Assembly (NCBI GenBank): GCA_037833965.1
Contig: AP031355.1
Span: forward strand, 21,167,501-21,231,500
Direction of reading: 5' to 3'
Source of the DNA: Marchantia polymorpha subsp. ruderalis
Lineage: Eukaryota > Streptophyta > Marchantiopsida > Marchantiales > Marchantiaceae
DNA length: 64,000 bases
The notes below the pieces were generated by a model. The model was not told the DNA's origin. It did no database searches and saw only the letters and a program-made list of their open reading frames with translations. A program made the position numbers and the translations under genes. Shown here in pieces: positions 12,265-24,000 of this stretch (position 1 is its first letter; each line of letters begins with the position of its first letter).

Positions 12265-15200
12265 ATGACCTTCGACCGGGCGGCGGAGAGCGTCCCATTC
12301 TTGAATTCGCGATTCCAATCTCTTGTGCGCGCTGCGCGCATCCATCTGCTGGCTGCGGACCATTCTCGTCGTCGTCGCACAGGAGATTTCTTGTTGATTG
12401 AGGGAGAAGTGAGTGCGCGTGATTTGGAATTGAGAGCGATTAGAGTTTGCCGAGAGAGAAAGAAACGCGGACAGTGCGGAAGTAGAATGAGCGGGCGAGC
12501 GAACCCCAGGAACGCAATGACGAGACCGAGCAGATTGCGGATGGTGCCACTTCGCCTGCCGCAGAACGGGCTGCGCGCTTTCGAAGAGCGCTTAATAGCA
12601 AGAAAGCTCGATTTCTTGCTATGGGGATGGAATTACATCTGCGCGAATATGGTGCGCGAGTGGCTAGAGCCACAGGGACCACCCTCGCGCGGATTGCGTC
12701 CGCATGTTGACCGGTGGACAGTCCAAGATTGGGCGCAGGCGTTGGGAAGATGTGCTGGCATGCCAGGGCATCTCCTTTTCGACAGCGAGAGCATCAAGGT
12801 GACCAAGCAAGAAGAAGCGCAATTTGTGGAGCTGTTCAAGACCGGGAGGTCTACCAAGAATGGGTACAGGACCCGTGATTACAAAGATCGATTTCGCCGG
12901 ACTTTGTCCGCGGCGCTGATGCAATTACTGCAGCCGCACCGCGCCTGCTACATCACATTGTGGCAGGTCTCTTTTGTGGAGTGCGTCATCGAGGGAACTC
13001 CAATTCACTGGGCGAGCATCCTGCACAGAGTGATGCGACAGCACGCGTTTGAGGAGAAGGGGGGAACGCTAAACCATCTTTCTCCTTTCCTCATCAATTT
13101 TTATCGACAGCGGAATTGTTTGACAGCGGCGGAGCTTGAACATTTTCCGCCATTGTCCATCGACCATCCCGGGAAGTATGTGCGGGAGAACGAGGTCGAC
13201 ACTGATGCGGAGGAGTCACCGACTTCTACCCCATCAAGACGGAGAGACGAAGGGAGACACACCCCTGCAGCGCGAGTGCCGCGGAAGCGGCGATGGAGGG
13301 AAGAGGCCGAAGAGGAGCAGCATCAAGAACTCTCTGTTCCCATTCGACCGCGGCCGCTGTGCGAGCCATACAGCCGGCCGAAGCAGAAGGCACGCAGACT
13401 GGTGTTGCCAGCTGACAGTGCAGACACGGCGACGATTGCGACGGAGATAGGAAGTGCGTCGCCAGAGAGGCGAGAAGAAGCGCGGACGACCGCAGGAGCG
13501 ACGGGCCACGCTGCAACCTCGTCGGGAGAGAGGCCGCCTACGGGCCAAGGGCCTCCGGAGTTACCACGTGCGATGCGGACAGATGTTCCGTTTGCGCACA
13601 GGCGAACCTCCGCGGACGGACGAGCCTCCGCGGATCGGCGAACACAAGTGGACGTGGATCTACGCTTACGCGTGGGAAGGAGCAGTCCGCCTGTGCACAG
13701 GCGCTCGCCTGTGCACAGGTCGCCTGTGCACAGGTCACCTGTGCACAGAACACCTCCACACGTGCCGCCTGTGCACAGGCAAGAATCACCCCCGTTCCAA
13801 CGTAGGAAGGGGAAGGAGCCGGCGGAAGAACCGCCTACGAGACACCGGCCCTCGGGGCCAGACCCTCCGGCGCACCACGCGCCGCAATTCGCGCCTTCGG
13901 CGCCAGGGCCTTCGAGCCGAGGGGATACGAGCAGAGAGCGTGCGGAGGCCGCACCATCGGCGGGAAGTACGCCGATAGATGCGCCTTCGGCGGTAGGGCC
14001 TATAGGCCAAGGAACATCGGGCGTGCGGCCCCCGGCCATGTCGCCTTCGGCGATAGATGTCCGCGGCGCTACGCCTGCGGCGGACAAGGCGCCGGCACAT
14101 GCGCCTGCGCACGGGCCGGACACAGCCCCCACGGACCGATCAAGGGAGCAGCAGACGGAGGAGCGGAGTGACTGTCCGCGGGACGACATCTCGATGCGCG
14201 ATGCGCAATCCAACCCCGCGCAGCCACCCTCCGCTCGATCGCCTTCGGCGACGGACGACGGCGACAGAGAGAATGCGGTGGGCAATCAACCAGCGAGCGA
14301 CGGGGATGCCGCTCGGATACATTCGCCTTCCGCCTTAGACATTTTGGCGACGAGCAGCGAGGCTGCAGCCGTGCCTCCGCAGGCAGCACACGTCGAGGAC
14401 GTGCAGCCCCACTCGGGGCAGTCGCCGACGCAATCAATGGCGACTGAAATTCTCCACTCGGATGATGAGGACGGAGGCTCCATGGAAGAAATGTCAGGAG
14501 CAGAAGACACCGAGGAGGAGGAGGAGGAAATTGTTGGAGCGCCGGCGGCGGCGCTCTCTGAGCAGGTGATTCCGTTGCTGCGGTACTTGGATCGCAAGGT
14601 CGATAAATACGCCGACCCACTCCAGCCGGGATCTTACATCGAGTTAGTGCGCAGGCGGACTCGCACTAAAGTCCACACCAGCAAGCTATTAGCTAGAGTG
14701 GACCAGGAGTTGAGGGACTTGAAGGAGAAGCATGAGTGCTTGTGGGGACAGTACAAGCTTAATCAGAAATTCTACAAGCACTCCGAGAAGATGAAGGATG
14801 AGAAACTGGGCGAGCTCACCAAGGAGCAGGTGAAGGTCAAGGAAGCACTCAACTCTGAGCAGGCCGAGAATCGGATTTTGTCAGAGGAGCTCGTGCGACA
14901 GACGCGGTTGTTGGAACAATGTCAGCTCGCACGGCAGGCGGATGAAGAATTAATCCGCAGTTTACAGTCAGAGTGTGGCGAATTGAGGGCGCAACGTGCT
15001 GAAGCCGAATCGCAATTAGTGACCATTGAAGAGGATCGCAGGAAGGAGGCGGATCGCACGAAGGTGGAGACGGCGAGGCGAGTCGCCCACTGTCTCAAGG
15101 GCTACGCCCACTGGGAAGTGAAGGCGCAGGAGAAACTCACACTGCGGGAGTTTGAATTGCGCGCAGCCGGGTTGTTGTCAGGCGACAGTAGGAGTCGGCG

Positions 15201-15417
15201 GAAGGTAGCGAAGAAGCTCGAGGCCTTTCTGTCGAAGGCACAGGATACCATGTCCGCCCTCGAGGGGGAGGTGTCCGCGGCGTTGCAGCGGTTGGGACTG
15301 CGTAGTCGAGCGGAAGAGTGGCAGGGTAGGGAGCTAGTGCGCGGCAGTCGGCCGCGCAGGAGACGTAGTACAGGTTCCGCGGAGTGTAGTGTAGCGTGGT
15401 TCCGTGCAGGCGTGTAG
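12265..15417 (+). CDS. large single ORF of element A: conserved domain plus coiled coil (up to 1050 aa)
   Basis: No enzyme was recognised. The true start may be 12487 or 12517 rather than 12265, because the diverged copy in element C begins MSKVPQLRV directly before the conserved part. Residues about 88-310 form a conserved domain with LDFLLWGWNYI, WAQALGRCAG, YRTRDYKDRFRR, WQVSFVECVI and GGTLNHLSPFLINFYR. Residues about 310-740 are low-complexity, rich in Pro, Arg, Ser and Ala, with tandem PVHRS units near 474-508. An acidic run (EEEEEE) follows near 750. Residues about 800-1025 are a long heptad-rich coiled coil ending in the conserved block LKGYAHWEV...LREFELRAAG...KLEAF...LQRLGLRSR. The layout suggests a structural or nucleic-acid-packaging role like a Gag protein. 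I recall similar Marchantia predicted proteins, unverified. Confidence 0.8.
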   Translation: MTFDRAAESVPFLNSRFQSLVRAARIHLLAADHSRRRRTGDFLLIEGEVSARDLELRAIRVCRERKKRGQCGSRMSGRANPRNAMTRPSRLRMVPLRLPQNGLRAFEERLIARKLDFLLWGWNYICANMVREWLEPQGPPSRGLRPHVDRWTVQDWAQALGRCAGMPGHLLFDSESIKVTKQEEAQFVELFKTGRSTKNGYRTRDYKDRFRRTLSAALMQLLQPHRACYITLWQVSFVECVIEGTPIHWASILHRVMRQHAFEEKGGTLNHLSPFLINFYRQRNCLTAAELEHFPPLSIDHPGKYVRENEVDTDAEESPTSTPSRRRDEGRHTPAARVPRKRRWREEAEEEQHQELSVPIRPRPLCEPYSRPKQKARRLVLPADSADTATIATEIGSASPERREEARTTAGATGHAATSSGERPPTGQGPPELPRAMRTDVPFAHRRTSADGRASADRRTQVDVDLRLRVGRSSPPVHRRSPVHRSPVHRSPVHRTPPHVPPVHRQESPPFQRRKGKEPAEEPPTRHRPSGPDPPAHHAPQFAPSAPGPSSRGDTSRERAEAAPSAGSTPIDAPSAVGPIGQGTSGVRPPAMSPSAIDVRGATPAADKAPAHAPAHGPDTAPTDRSREQQTEERSDCPRDDISMRDAQSNPAQPPSARSPSATDDGDRENAVGNQPASDGDAARIHSPSALDILATSSEAAAVPPQAAHVEDVQPHSGQSPTQSMATEILHSDDEDGGSMEEMSGAEDTEEEEEEIVGAPAAALSEQVIPLLRYLDRKVDKYADPLQPGSYIELVRRRTRTKVHTSKLLARVDQELRDLKEKHECLWGQYKLNQKFYKHSEKMKDEKLGELTKEQVKVKEALNSEQAENRILSEELVRQTRLLEQCQLARQADEELIRSLQSECGELRAQRAEAESQLVTIEEDRRKEADRTKVETARRVAHCLKGYAHWEVKAQEKLTLREFELRAAGLLSGDSRSRRKVAKKLEAFLSKAQDTMSALEGEVSAALQRLGLRSRAEEWQGRELVRGSRPRRRRSTGSAECSVAWFRAGV
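13690..13779 (+). repeat. in-frame CCTGTGCACAGG repeats within the element A ORF
   Basis: Four perfect copies of the palindrome CCTGTGCACAGG lie at about 13690, 13708, 13723 and 13768, two of them exactly 15 bp apart, plus one imperfect copy near 13738. They encode PVHRS-type units. Element B has five perfect copies in the same place (42814-42903), so copy number still changes. Confidence 0.85.
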
Positions 15418-15453
15418 CGTAGTGCAGTGTAGTGCTAGGTAGGACTTAGAAGG

Positions 15454-15482
15454 TATAAAATAGTTCCAGGCGTTTTGCCTGG
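15454..15482 (+). promoter_or_regulatory. TATA box and adjacent hairpin downstream of the ORF in element A
   Basis: TATAAAA (15454-15460) is followed at 15466-15482 by a hairpin CCAGGC-GTTTT-GCCTGG. It lies 37 bp after the ORF stop and points to about 960 bp without a reading frame. Elements B (44578-44606) and C (34888-34918, minus strand) keep both parts. In C the second base pair of the stem is A-T instead of C-G, a compensatory change. Either a promoter of a noncoding RNA or an LTR-like U3 boundary would look like this. Confidence 0.55.
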
Positions 15483-15769
15483 GGTTCTTTCCCATCAGAA
15501 GTGCAGATCAGGAACCCATTTCCTTTGCGTGTTTGTGTCCTTGAGTTCTGTCACCACGCACGAGGAGTTACAACTTAGCGTTCCGCATTTTGTAGCTGAA
15601 GGCCTTCGGCCGAATGTTCAGAGCTAGTACATTGGTTAGAGACTTGAGTAGTTCGGAACTGCACCTGCGGGTGACTGCCGATGCTCAGAGCCAGTGACTA
15701 GTTAGATACTTGAACAGTTTCGCCCCTACACCTTCGAGTGTTTCTTTCTGATTGTACTCCTTGGGATTT

Positions 15770-16330
15770 TTCCCCTGAATGCCAAAGTGAAGTTTTGCTA
15801 CTTCGTGTAAGCCTTGGTTGTAAATTCAGGTTACGCTGCAGCAGGTGCCTTGAGGGTAACCCCTGTAGTATTTCTGGGAATGACAAGTGCCTGAGAATTC
15901 AAACTCTTCAATAGACTGTTGTTGTGTTACTGGAACGTTTCACAGTGAGTCCTTCAGTGTGGACCTGTGTTCTCTGCGCGTTTTGTGAGTTGAGAGTGTT
16001 GTTCACCGCGTATGAGTGACTTCGATCCGAAGTAGGCAGTCCAAACCGGGTTTCCTACACTAGCAGCAAGCTAGTGGAAGCGTTGTAAAAGCCGGAGTTG
16101 GAAGTCACTGCCCGCAGCTTTGCCGAGTGTACTCTTGAGAGACTTTCCCCCTGAAATCTTGAAGTAGAGGTCCTAACGGATCTCTGGGTTGTGTTTCTGT
16201 AGTTTCAGGTGTGTGTGTGTGTGTGTGTTACGCTGCACTGTGCGACCTCCGAGTGCGCTCCGAGTGGACACTTGCAGTATTTCTGGGAGTGACAGTTGCC
16301 TGAGAATTCAAACTCCTCAATAGTCTGTTA
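15770..16330 (+). repeat. diverged tandem duplication in the 3' noncoding part of element A
   Basis: About 15770-15920 and 16146-16330 share CCCCTGAA, a TTCAGGT block, TTACGCTGCA, GTATTTCTGGGA, TGCCTGAGAATTCAAACTC and TCAATAG-CTGTT in the same order. The second copy has gained a (GT)n tract (about 16208-16228). The same arrangement is present in elements B and C, so the duplication predates the family's spread. Confidence 0.7.
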
Positions 16331-16431
16331 AAACGTGACACTTTGTACCCTGTGTGTTCCTCTGTCCCTGTGGGTTCGACCTTTCTACCACTATATTGCA
16401 GTTTTAGCCTTTAGTGGGTTATTACAACTTC

Positions 16432-19090
16432 TTCCGGAAGTATAGATTTGTGCTAGTATTGATAAGAACTGAATATACCAATTTGTGCTCTATGTGAAGT
16501 TTTTGCAGACAGTATAGCAACATTCAAGTACATGAGATTCTAAATTACACCAGCCAAAGGAGCAACAATTCATATGTATATAATAATTACAGTTTAAAGA
16601 AATGAATACCCCAAATCGAGCTAAAGAATATGCCCATTAACTCATACATGCATGTACATTTTCAATTTTTACTAATAAGAAAATAATTGATGCGAATATG
16701 AGAAAAAGAATTTGAGAATTATATTCCGTTTGTTGAGTTCGTGAGACTATCGTCATGATCAGGTTTTGTGGTACGAGCTGTAGAGATAATAATTGAAGAT
16801 CGTCTCTATCAGAATGCACTTTGCAAACGTATACAATAGGTGTATGAAGAAAAATATATAACAGATCACTACCATTACCGTTTACTATCGTATAGAGACA
16901 TTTTCAGTAGTAATGTGCTAATTTCTCTACATGCCTACTTCTAGAAGTTCTTTGTATCATGGTTTTACCTCAAACATGTAGGTGCGGATAACATTGTCCA
17001 TCTTCATTACAGATAGTTTCATCCACATAGTTGGTGTGTATATATATATATATATAGTTGTTGCTAAATTTTATTTTATGTCTTTGATCTACCAACATAC
17101 AAACTGCATTACAGAGAAGCGTTCAACGTTTACTGTACCCAGCATGAATCTTAGTATTAAAACGTGACGTTTGTTGGAAAGCTTTTTTTTTATTGTTTGA
17201 CTTCAAAACTTGTGATAGAAGTCAAATGCAAGTCCCTCCAGATCTTCATCTGTACTTTGTACGGGGTATTTCTCATTCTGCAGCTCAGGATGTAAAACGG
17301 GATTGCGCATTACTTAAAGTATCAGACAAAAAGCTTCGTGAACCAGTGAAATGATGTCAATGACCTGAACTTAATGGCGTCGTACAATAACCGACATACG
17401 GCGTCTGGAATGATGCAAAGAATTTTCGAATTAGCATGTCCCATATCCAGCGAGAAGCCCAAAGTTTTGATGTACTGATAGGATTTGGATTCATGAGCTG
17501 GAGCAGACCTCGGAAGCTACCCCTCTGACGTAGTCTGCTATGGCATGAGTGCTGCAGCTTGACTTCCTCGTACGCGATTCATTTCTCAGGGTCCGAAAAT
17601 ACCGACACTAAAAGGGAGCCCATCAATCGATCTACACCGGCCTGCAAATTAGAAAGTCATGGAGTCGTCTTCTGCGCATACGCGTCATCACGTTCTCCAT
17701 ATGCTGCCAATCTGGAGCTCATGAGGGATCCTTCGAAACTCGCCATTCGGACCTCGGAGCCTTCACAGGTTACGTAACTGATTCATGGACATGACAGGTT
17801 TCCAGGCTTCCAGGTTTCCAGACTTTCACCGACTAATATCTGCAAACTATCGAGCGAGGGGATGATCACACAATCATGGGGGTTCATATGCTTCGGCTAC
17901 CCTCGAGTATCATGGCGTACATCTCGTAAGATCGAGAGTGCCAGCACTTTCCGTGCTTCCATATGCAGTGATTAGAACTTTCCCCCGGATTCAGGATCTT
18001 CTACAGGTTTGACTTATCCGAGTTTGAATTGGTACGAAGAAGGAGGCGTACATAAAAAATCAGATCGTGCGTCGGCTCAACAAGATACTTCAGTCTCTGT
18101 TTGGGAACTATCATGTAGACGATTGATTGTTCACCTATGACAGTCGGCTGAGTCGGCTGACGCGAGTCGGCAAACTCACGAAGGCCGTAGTCAAATGGAG
18201 ATGCGAACACATAATTTTCACGACCACTGAACTTCGGGGCCGAATATCCTCCTCTGTATCTCTTTGGACGCATCATCATAAGGATCCTTGCGAGAGGTGG
18301 AGTGCTGGGCACAGTACATTTTAAGCCACGTTTCGGTTTCCAGTAAGATATTCTGCCACCGTTTGCGAGTAGAACTCACTGTATCAGCCACACTTTGACT
18401 TTGGGGTACTGCAGCTGCAACATGCGACAGTAGCGTCGAGACGCTTTCGTCAAGGTTTCTTTGCTTACAAGTTTCTCTCTCCACTGTCATCCCTTCTTCC
18501 TCTTGGTGCTAGCCAGTCCGCGGCCTAGCATAGAAACCGTGCCGAGCAAAGCTGGGAAAGTGTTTACGCGGTTTTGCTGCATTGTTTTGTCGTCCATAAG
18601 CTCATGTACTCTCACGACATGAACTTAGCTGAATTTTTAAATTCGAGGACTGTGCGTCCCAGATAGTCGGAACAGGCACAGGAGACAAAGCTGCTGCATC
18701 TCATTTCGTAGAGCATGAAGGAGCAGTGAGCGATTTCATCAAGCTCTCTTTTCTTGTAAAGAGGCAGCTGGGTCGTCAGATCTTTGATTTGCAAGTAATA
18801 AGCACGTAGTGGAACTTAGTCAGAAGCAAACTACAAATGTCGTTGACCGAGTACTCTACAAACGAAGGATTCTGCGAAGAACAGTTATAAACAATTGTTT
18901 TGCACATCGTCTGTCGCCATCTGCTCTCTCGAAATCTGAGCCAAATCTGTCTCTCTACTATGCACCGAAGATCTCGAAGTTCATGCCCTGCTAATTCATT
19001 TCTGTGAATGATGCAAGTCCAATGCATGAAGGAAGGATTGTATGCATCTGCTGATGCCAAAAAAAGCATAAAAATATTCTGTTACATACT
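16432..19090. other. intergenic, no gene recognised
   Basis: It holds a (TA)n microsatellite at about 17037-17056 and scattered short frames. Two minus-strand frames near 18001-18490 read up to about 100 codons without stop but show no domain, and no splice connection could be supported. The stretch ends at the promoter of peroxidase 3. Confidence 0.55.
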
Positions 19091-19114
19091 TGGTAATCGC
19101 GCATATAGGCTGTG

Positions 19115-19122
19115 TATATAAG
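19115..19122 (+). promoter_or_regulatory. probable TATA box of peroxidase 3
   Basis: TATATAAG lies about 230 bp before the start codon at 19349 and would give a 5' UTR of about 200 nt that includes a CT-rich tract. Confidence 0.55.
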
Positions 19123-19291
19123 GAGTCGGGTCAGGTACTGGAAGCATTCAATCTCCAGGTTGAATACAAGTTCGAGTTCTGGAGATCTTCACCTCACTAT
19201 CTCTTCTCCAGACCCACACCCAAATCCGCACTCACTGCTCAGGGAGGTCCCAAAGGTTGCTCAGGTACACTAAGGACACATCCGTGGACAG

Positions 19292-19301
19292 GCTCTCTCT
19301 C

Positions 19302-19340
<39 letters not shown>
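19292..19340 (+). repeat. (CT)n tract just before the peroxidase 3 start codon
   Basis: An almost uninterrupted CT run of nearly 50 bp ends 9 bp before ATG. Pyrimidine-rich leaders are common in plant promoters; here the position inside the 5' UTR suggests an effect on transcription start or translation, and a length polymorphism is likely. Confidence 0.85.
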
Positions 19341-19341
<1 letters not shown>

Positions 19342-19348
19342 GAACTCG

Positions 19349-21092
<1,744 letters not shown>

Positions 21093-24000
21093 TCGATCAT
21101 TAGTAAGCTAGAAGATCTCTGGGAGTCCGCCTCGATCGCTTCACGATACGGGAGCTGCGATGTGGAGAGATTTTTGCACAATTAAATTGAACTTGTAGAC
21201 TCGAATGCAGGTGTTACTACCTCTTGCTTCTGCAATCAAGGCAGCGCACCACTTAGAAATCATCTAATTATTCGTACAGGGGTTCAAATCTGTACGTTTT
21301 GAAACTAACCTGATCTTCTGACTAGTATCTAAACTAGCTTATCTTCACATGTAGATAAGTGAACCTGTCCTCATCAACTAATTGCAAGAAAAATAGGGAG
21401 CATTGTCAATTTTGACATAATCATGCTACTTTAAGACTGACAGTGGTAACTAGTGAAAGTGATTCGTTCCATGCGCGAGCAGCATTTAGAGTGTCCTTCG
21501 CTAGTCAAACAGAATCTGAAATTCATTTATTAGAATTTCCGGAAAAAACCGTAATAAAACCTAGAATTTGCCACATTCTTGGGCTACCTGAATACAGGTA
21601 CCTTTACTGGGACCTCCTGGTGTCACATTTGCAGTCAGTAAGATTCGGTGACGTGACTGTGTCATATAATTGCACTCCTGAAACTGCTCTCTCTTTCCTC
21701 GACGTTTCGTGCATCATGAGGCATTTAAGGTGACCATATTGTAAGAAACAAAGCACCTGTTTATTTGTCTATCTACTGTCTGCATCCACCGTGGCATTAG
21801 GGAAGAAAGATCATGCAATTCACTATTCTCTATGATTTTACATCATTCGTCGCGTCAGTGCTCAGATCTACGATATATCCTATGTTCCTTTCTATGTATC
21901 CGTTTCTAAATTATCTATGTATCCGATGTATCCGCTTCTAAAGTCCAATGTTCAGTTGTATCTTCAACTTTTGCAAGCGTCTCTTATGCCGTTGTCAGTA
22001 CCATTTACTGCATCAGACGGTTGATTGGGTCTCAAGTCGTCTAGAACTCAGAAAACTAAGGACGATCTAATCCACCTGATACATAATCTGCCGTGTGAGA
22101 AGAGCAGAAGGCTGCTTTGGTGTACTTCGACCAAATTTACGACAGGAGTAGATTATGTCGAGCAGTTTCGTCGATCGAAATCTGCAACATTTGTGGACAG
22201 AAGACTTCACAAGAGGTGGGCCCGAGGTTTCAAAAACCTCTGCACATGTAAAAGGTGGGCATTCCTCAAAGCAAGAAAGTTTCAAATGATCTGCCTAGAT
22301 CATGTGTTTATGTAGACCCGAGCGTGAAGCCTGGTCCACCTAGATTGTACTCTTGTTCTAACAAGGGAAGTGATGCTGCAAGCTGAAATTCCTCAGATTA
22401 AAATGGCATATAGCATGTGACTATGGTTCTTCCTAATTAGAGAATGGTTTGTAGTTGACGCATAGTTGTTACCATTCACTCTGTTATTTATGCCGTTTGC
22501 TGAAAGACGAATATGGTAGGTACATATTGACGTAGTTGGATACCTCTGCTTTTCATTAGGTGATCAGAAAAAGTGTGTGACCGCTCCAGTGACGACTTAC
22601 TGCAGTCTCCAACAAGTAAAATCGTGTATGACCCGAGAAGTGAAAAAAAGAATACGTATCTCTATACAAAATTATCATGAAGTAAATCAGACGCCAAAAA
22701 CTCAATGTTGCTTGTTTGGAATCACACACCGAACAGCATGAGAATGGTAATACAAGCAAATTATGCATATGCTGCAAAAGTAAAGCACATTCATGAAGTC
22801 TTCTAGGGGCAGAAAGGCCTGATAAGATTACTGATGGTGGACGTGCATATCGTTCAATTTGATCACAATGGACCCGTCAATCTGTTCGCGTATAACAAAG
22901 GGTACCAAGTAATGTAGTGGAAGGGATGGGAAGAATCCATCCAGTGTTACGGGGATAAAACCAATCGGATAAGATCGGGTAGGCCCCAATTCCATCACAG
23001 TGGAAAATATGTTATAATCCGGTATAAAGGTCCAAAGGCTAGGGTATAACGCATGTATTAGATGAGAAAAGAGCGATGGAGGAGCTCGTAGGTTGCCTGG
23101 TGTAGAGTAGAAAACAATGAGTGAGCAAAGCGCTTCATCGTACAGTAAGAGCACTGGGATCACCTCGAAGGACTTCTTAAAAGATACTAAACCTACTGTA
23201 GTCAAGTTTGCCGGAGTTAATACTCACTGTATTTTGATGCACATTGCATCAAGGGTCTCAAGAGCAGAATTACGATGGAATTTTCACAATCATGTGATTT
23301 ATAATTGTAGCAGGAACAACCTTAATTTTTGTCCTCATGTAGAGAGTGTGGGTTTTGTATGTCAGGGAGCCCCAAGAGGGTACAACGTCCGTAGGAACTC
23401 TGACATACAAATCCGATCGAAAATTCCGAAAATTTGTATCTCATTACATGGAGTAAAGTTGAGTATGTGTGATTTACAAATTTATGCTTATGGATTATCG
23501 TCTTAAGCTCTAGAGAGCAATGTGCCAGTTTCAGATAACAAAGTTTTCTTTCTCTGGCTGCTACCCGCAGTCTCTGCAAGCTTGTATTTTCTCGGTCAAT
23601 ATCTTCTTTTCTCATGCCTCCATGAGATCCAGAAGAAGGTTGCCAATCACAAACACCAGATCTGAATCTTTAGCTTTGCCCGTCAAAGCTTAACAGATCC
23701 TATGACCATGTAGTCTTCCGGTCGACGCACATCAGTTGCTGCAATTATGGAAAGCATATTCGAATTAGAAACACCTTACTGAGGTCGTGGATTCTGCTCT
23801 AACTGCCACCCAGCACTGAAACAGTCACAATGATCTGTGGGTCCACCCTAGCGATGGCGTTCCCATTTCCCATGCTGATGTAGACAGACGTGTACTGTAA
23901 CACGGAGAGAGTGTCAAATTCCAGGTTAGAAAACTTTATTTGCTGAAGACTAGATCAAATGGCTCCTTCTTGTAGATTATCTTGCAACCAGGCTCCTACT

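Larger units (their letters stand above)
11021..16426 (+). mobile_element. element A: full-length TGT...ACA element with 5-bp target duplication, no LTRs
   Basis: The 5406-bp insertion begins TGTGGTACCCCAC and ends GTGGGTTATTACA, so its ends form short imperfect inverted repeats. It is flanked by a perfect 5-bp duplication acttc (11016-11020 and 16427-16431). Its boundaries are fixed by comparison with element B, whose flanks differ while the interior is nearly identical. The element is clearly richer in G and C than its surroundings. It contains about 1.24 kb of noncoding 5' DNA with palindromes, one long ORF (12265-15417), a TATA box with hairpin, and about 1 kb of noncoding 3' DNA. I could find no direct terminal repeats, no reverse transcriptase, integrase or DDE transposase. 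TGTNR termini and a 5-bp duplication recall retroviral-type integrases, so it may be a non-autonomous passenger of such an enzyme; that is inference. Confidence 0.88.

Noticed and set aside
12265..12487. Use of the first ATG (12265) as the certain start of the element protein
   Set aside because: The homologous copy in C begins directly before the conserved domain, and replacements between A and B cluster in these first codons, so they may be untranslated. The longer frame is reported only as the maximal extent.
13323..14285. 320-codon minus-strand frame antisense to the element A ORF (and 296 codons in B at 42447-43337)
   Set aside because: It lies opposite the low-complexity Arg/Pro-rich centre, has an extreme repetitive composition, and the sense frame is the one continuing into conserved domains on both sides.
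11021..16426. Standard LTR retrotransposon
   Set aside because: The first and last several hundred bases were compared by eye and share no direct repeat; no reverse transcriptase, RNase H, protease or integrase motif was seen; no primer-binding site was recognised. TG...CA ends and the 5-bp duplication alone are not enough.
17990..18490. Possible small minus-strand gene of two overlapping frames
   Set aside because: No domain, no signal peptide, no convincing splice pair joining the two frames, and opposite-strand frames of similar length overlap.
22025..23506. Several frames of about 100-130 codons between peroxidases 3 and 4
   Set aside because: They overlap in opposite directions, have ordinary composition for chance frames and show no recognisable motif.
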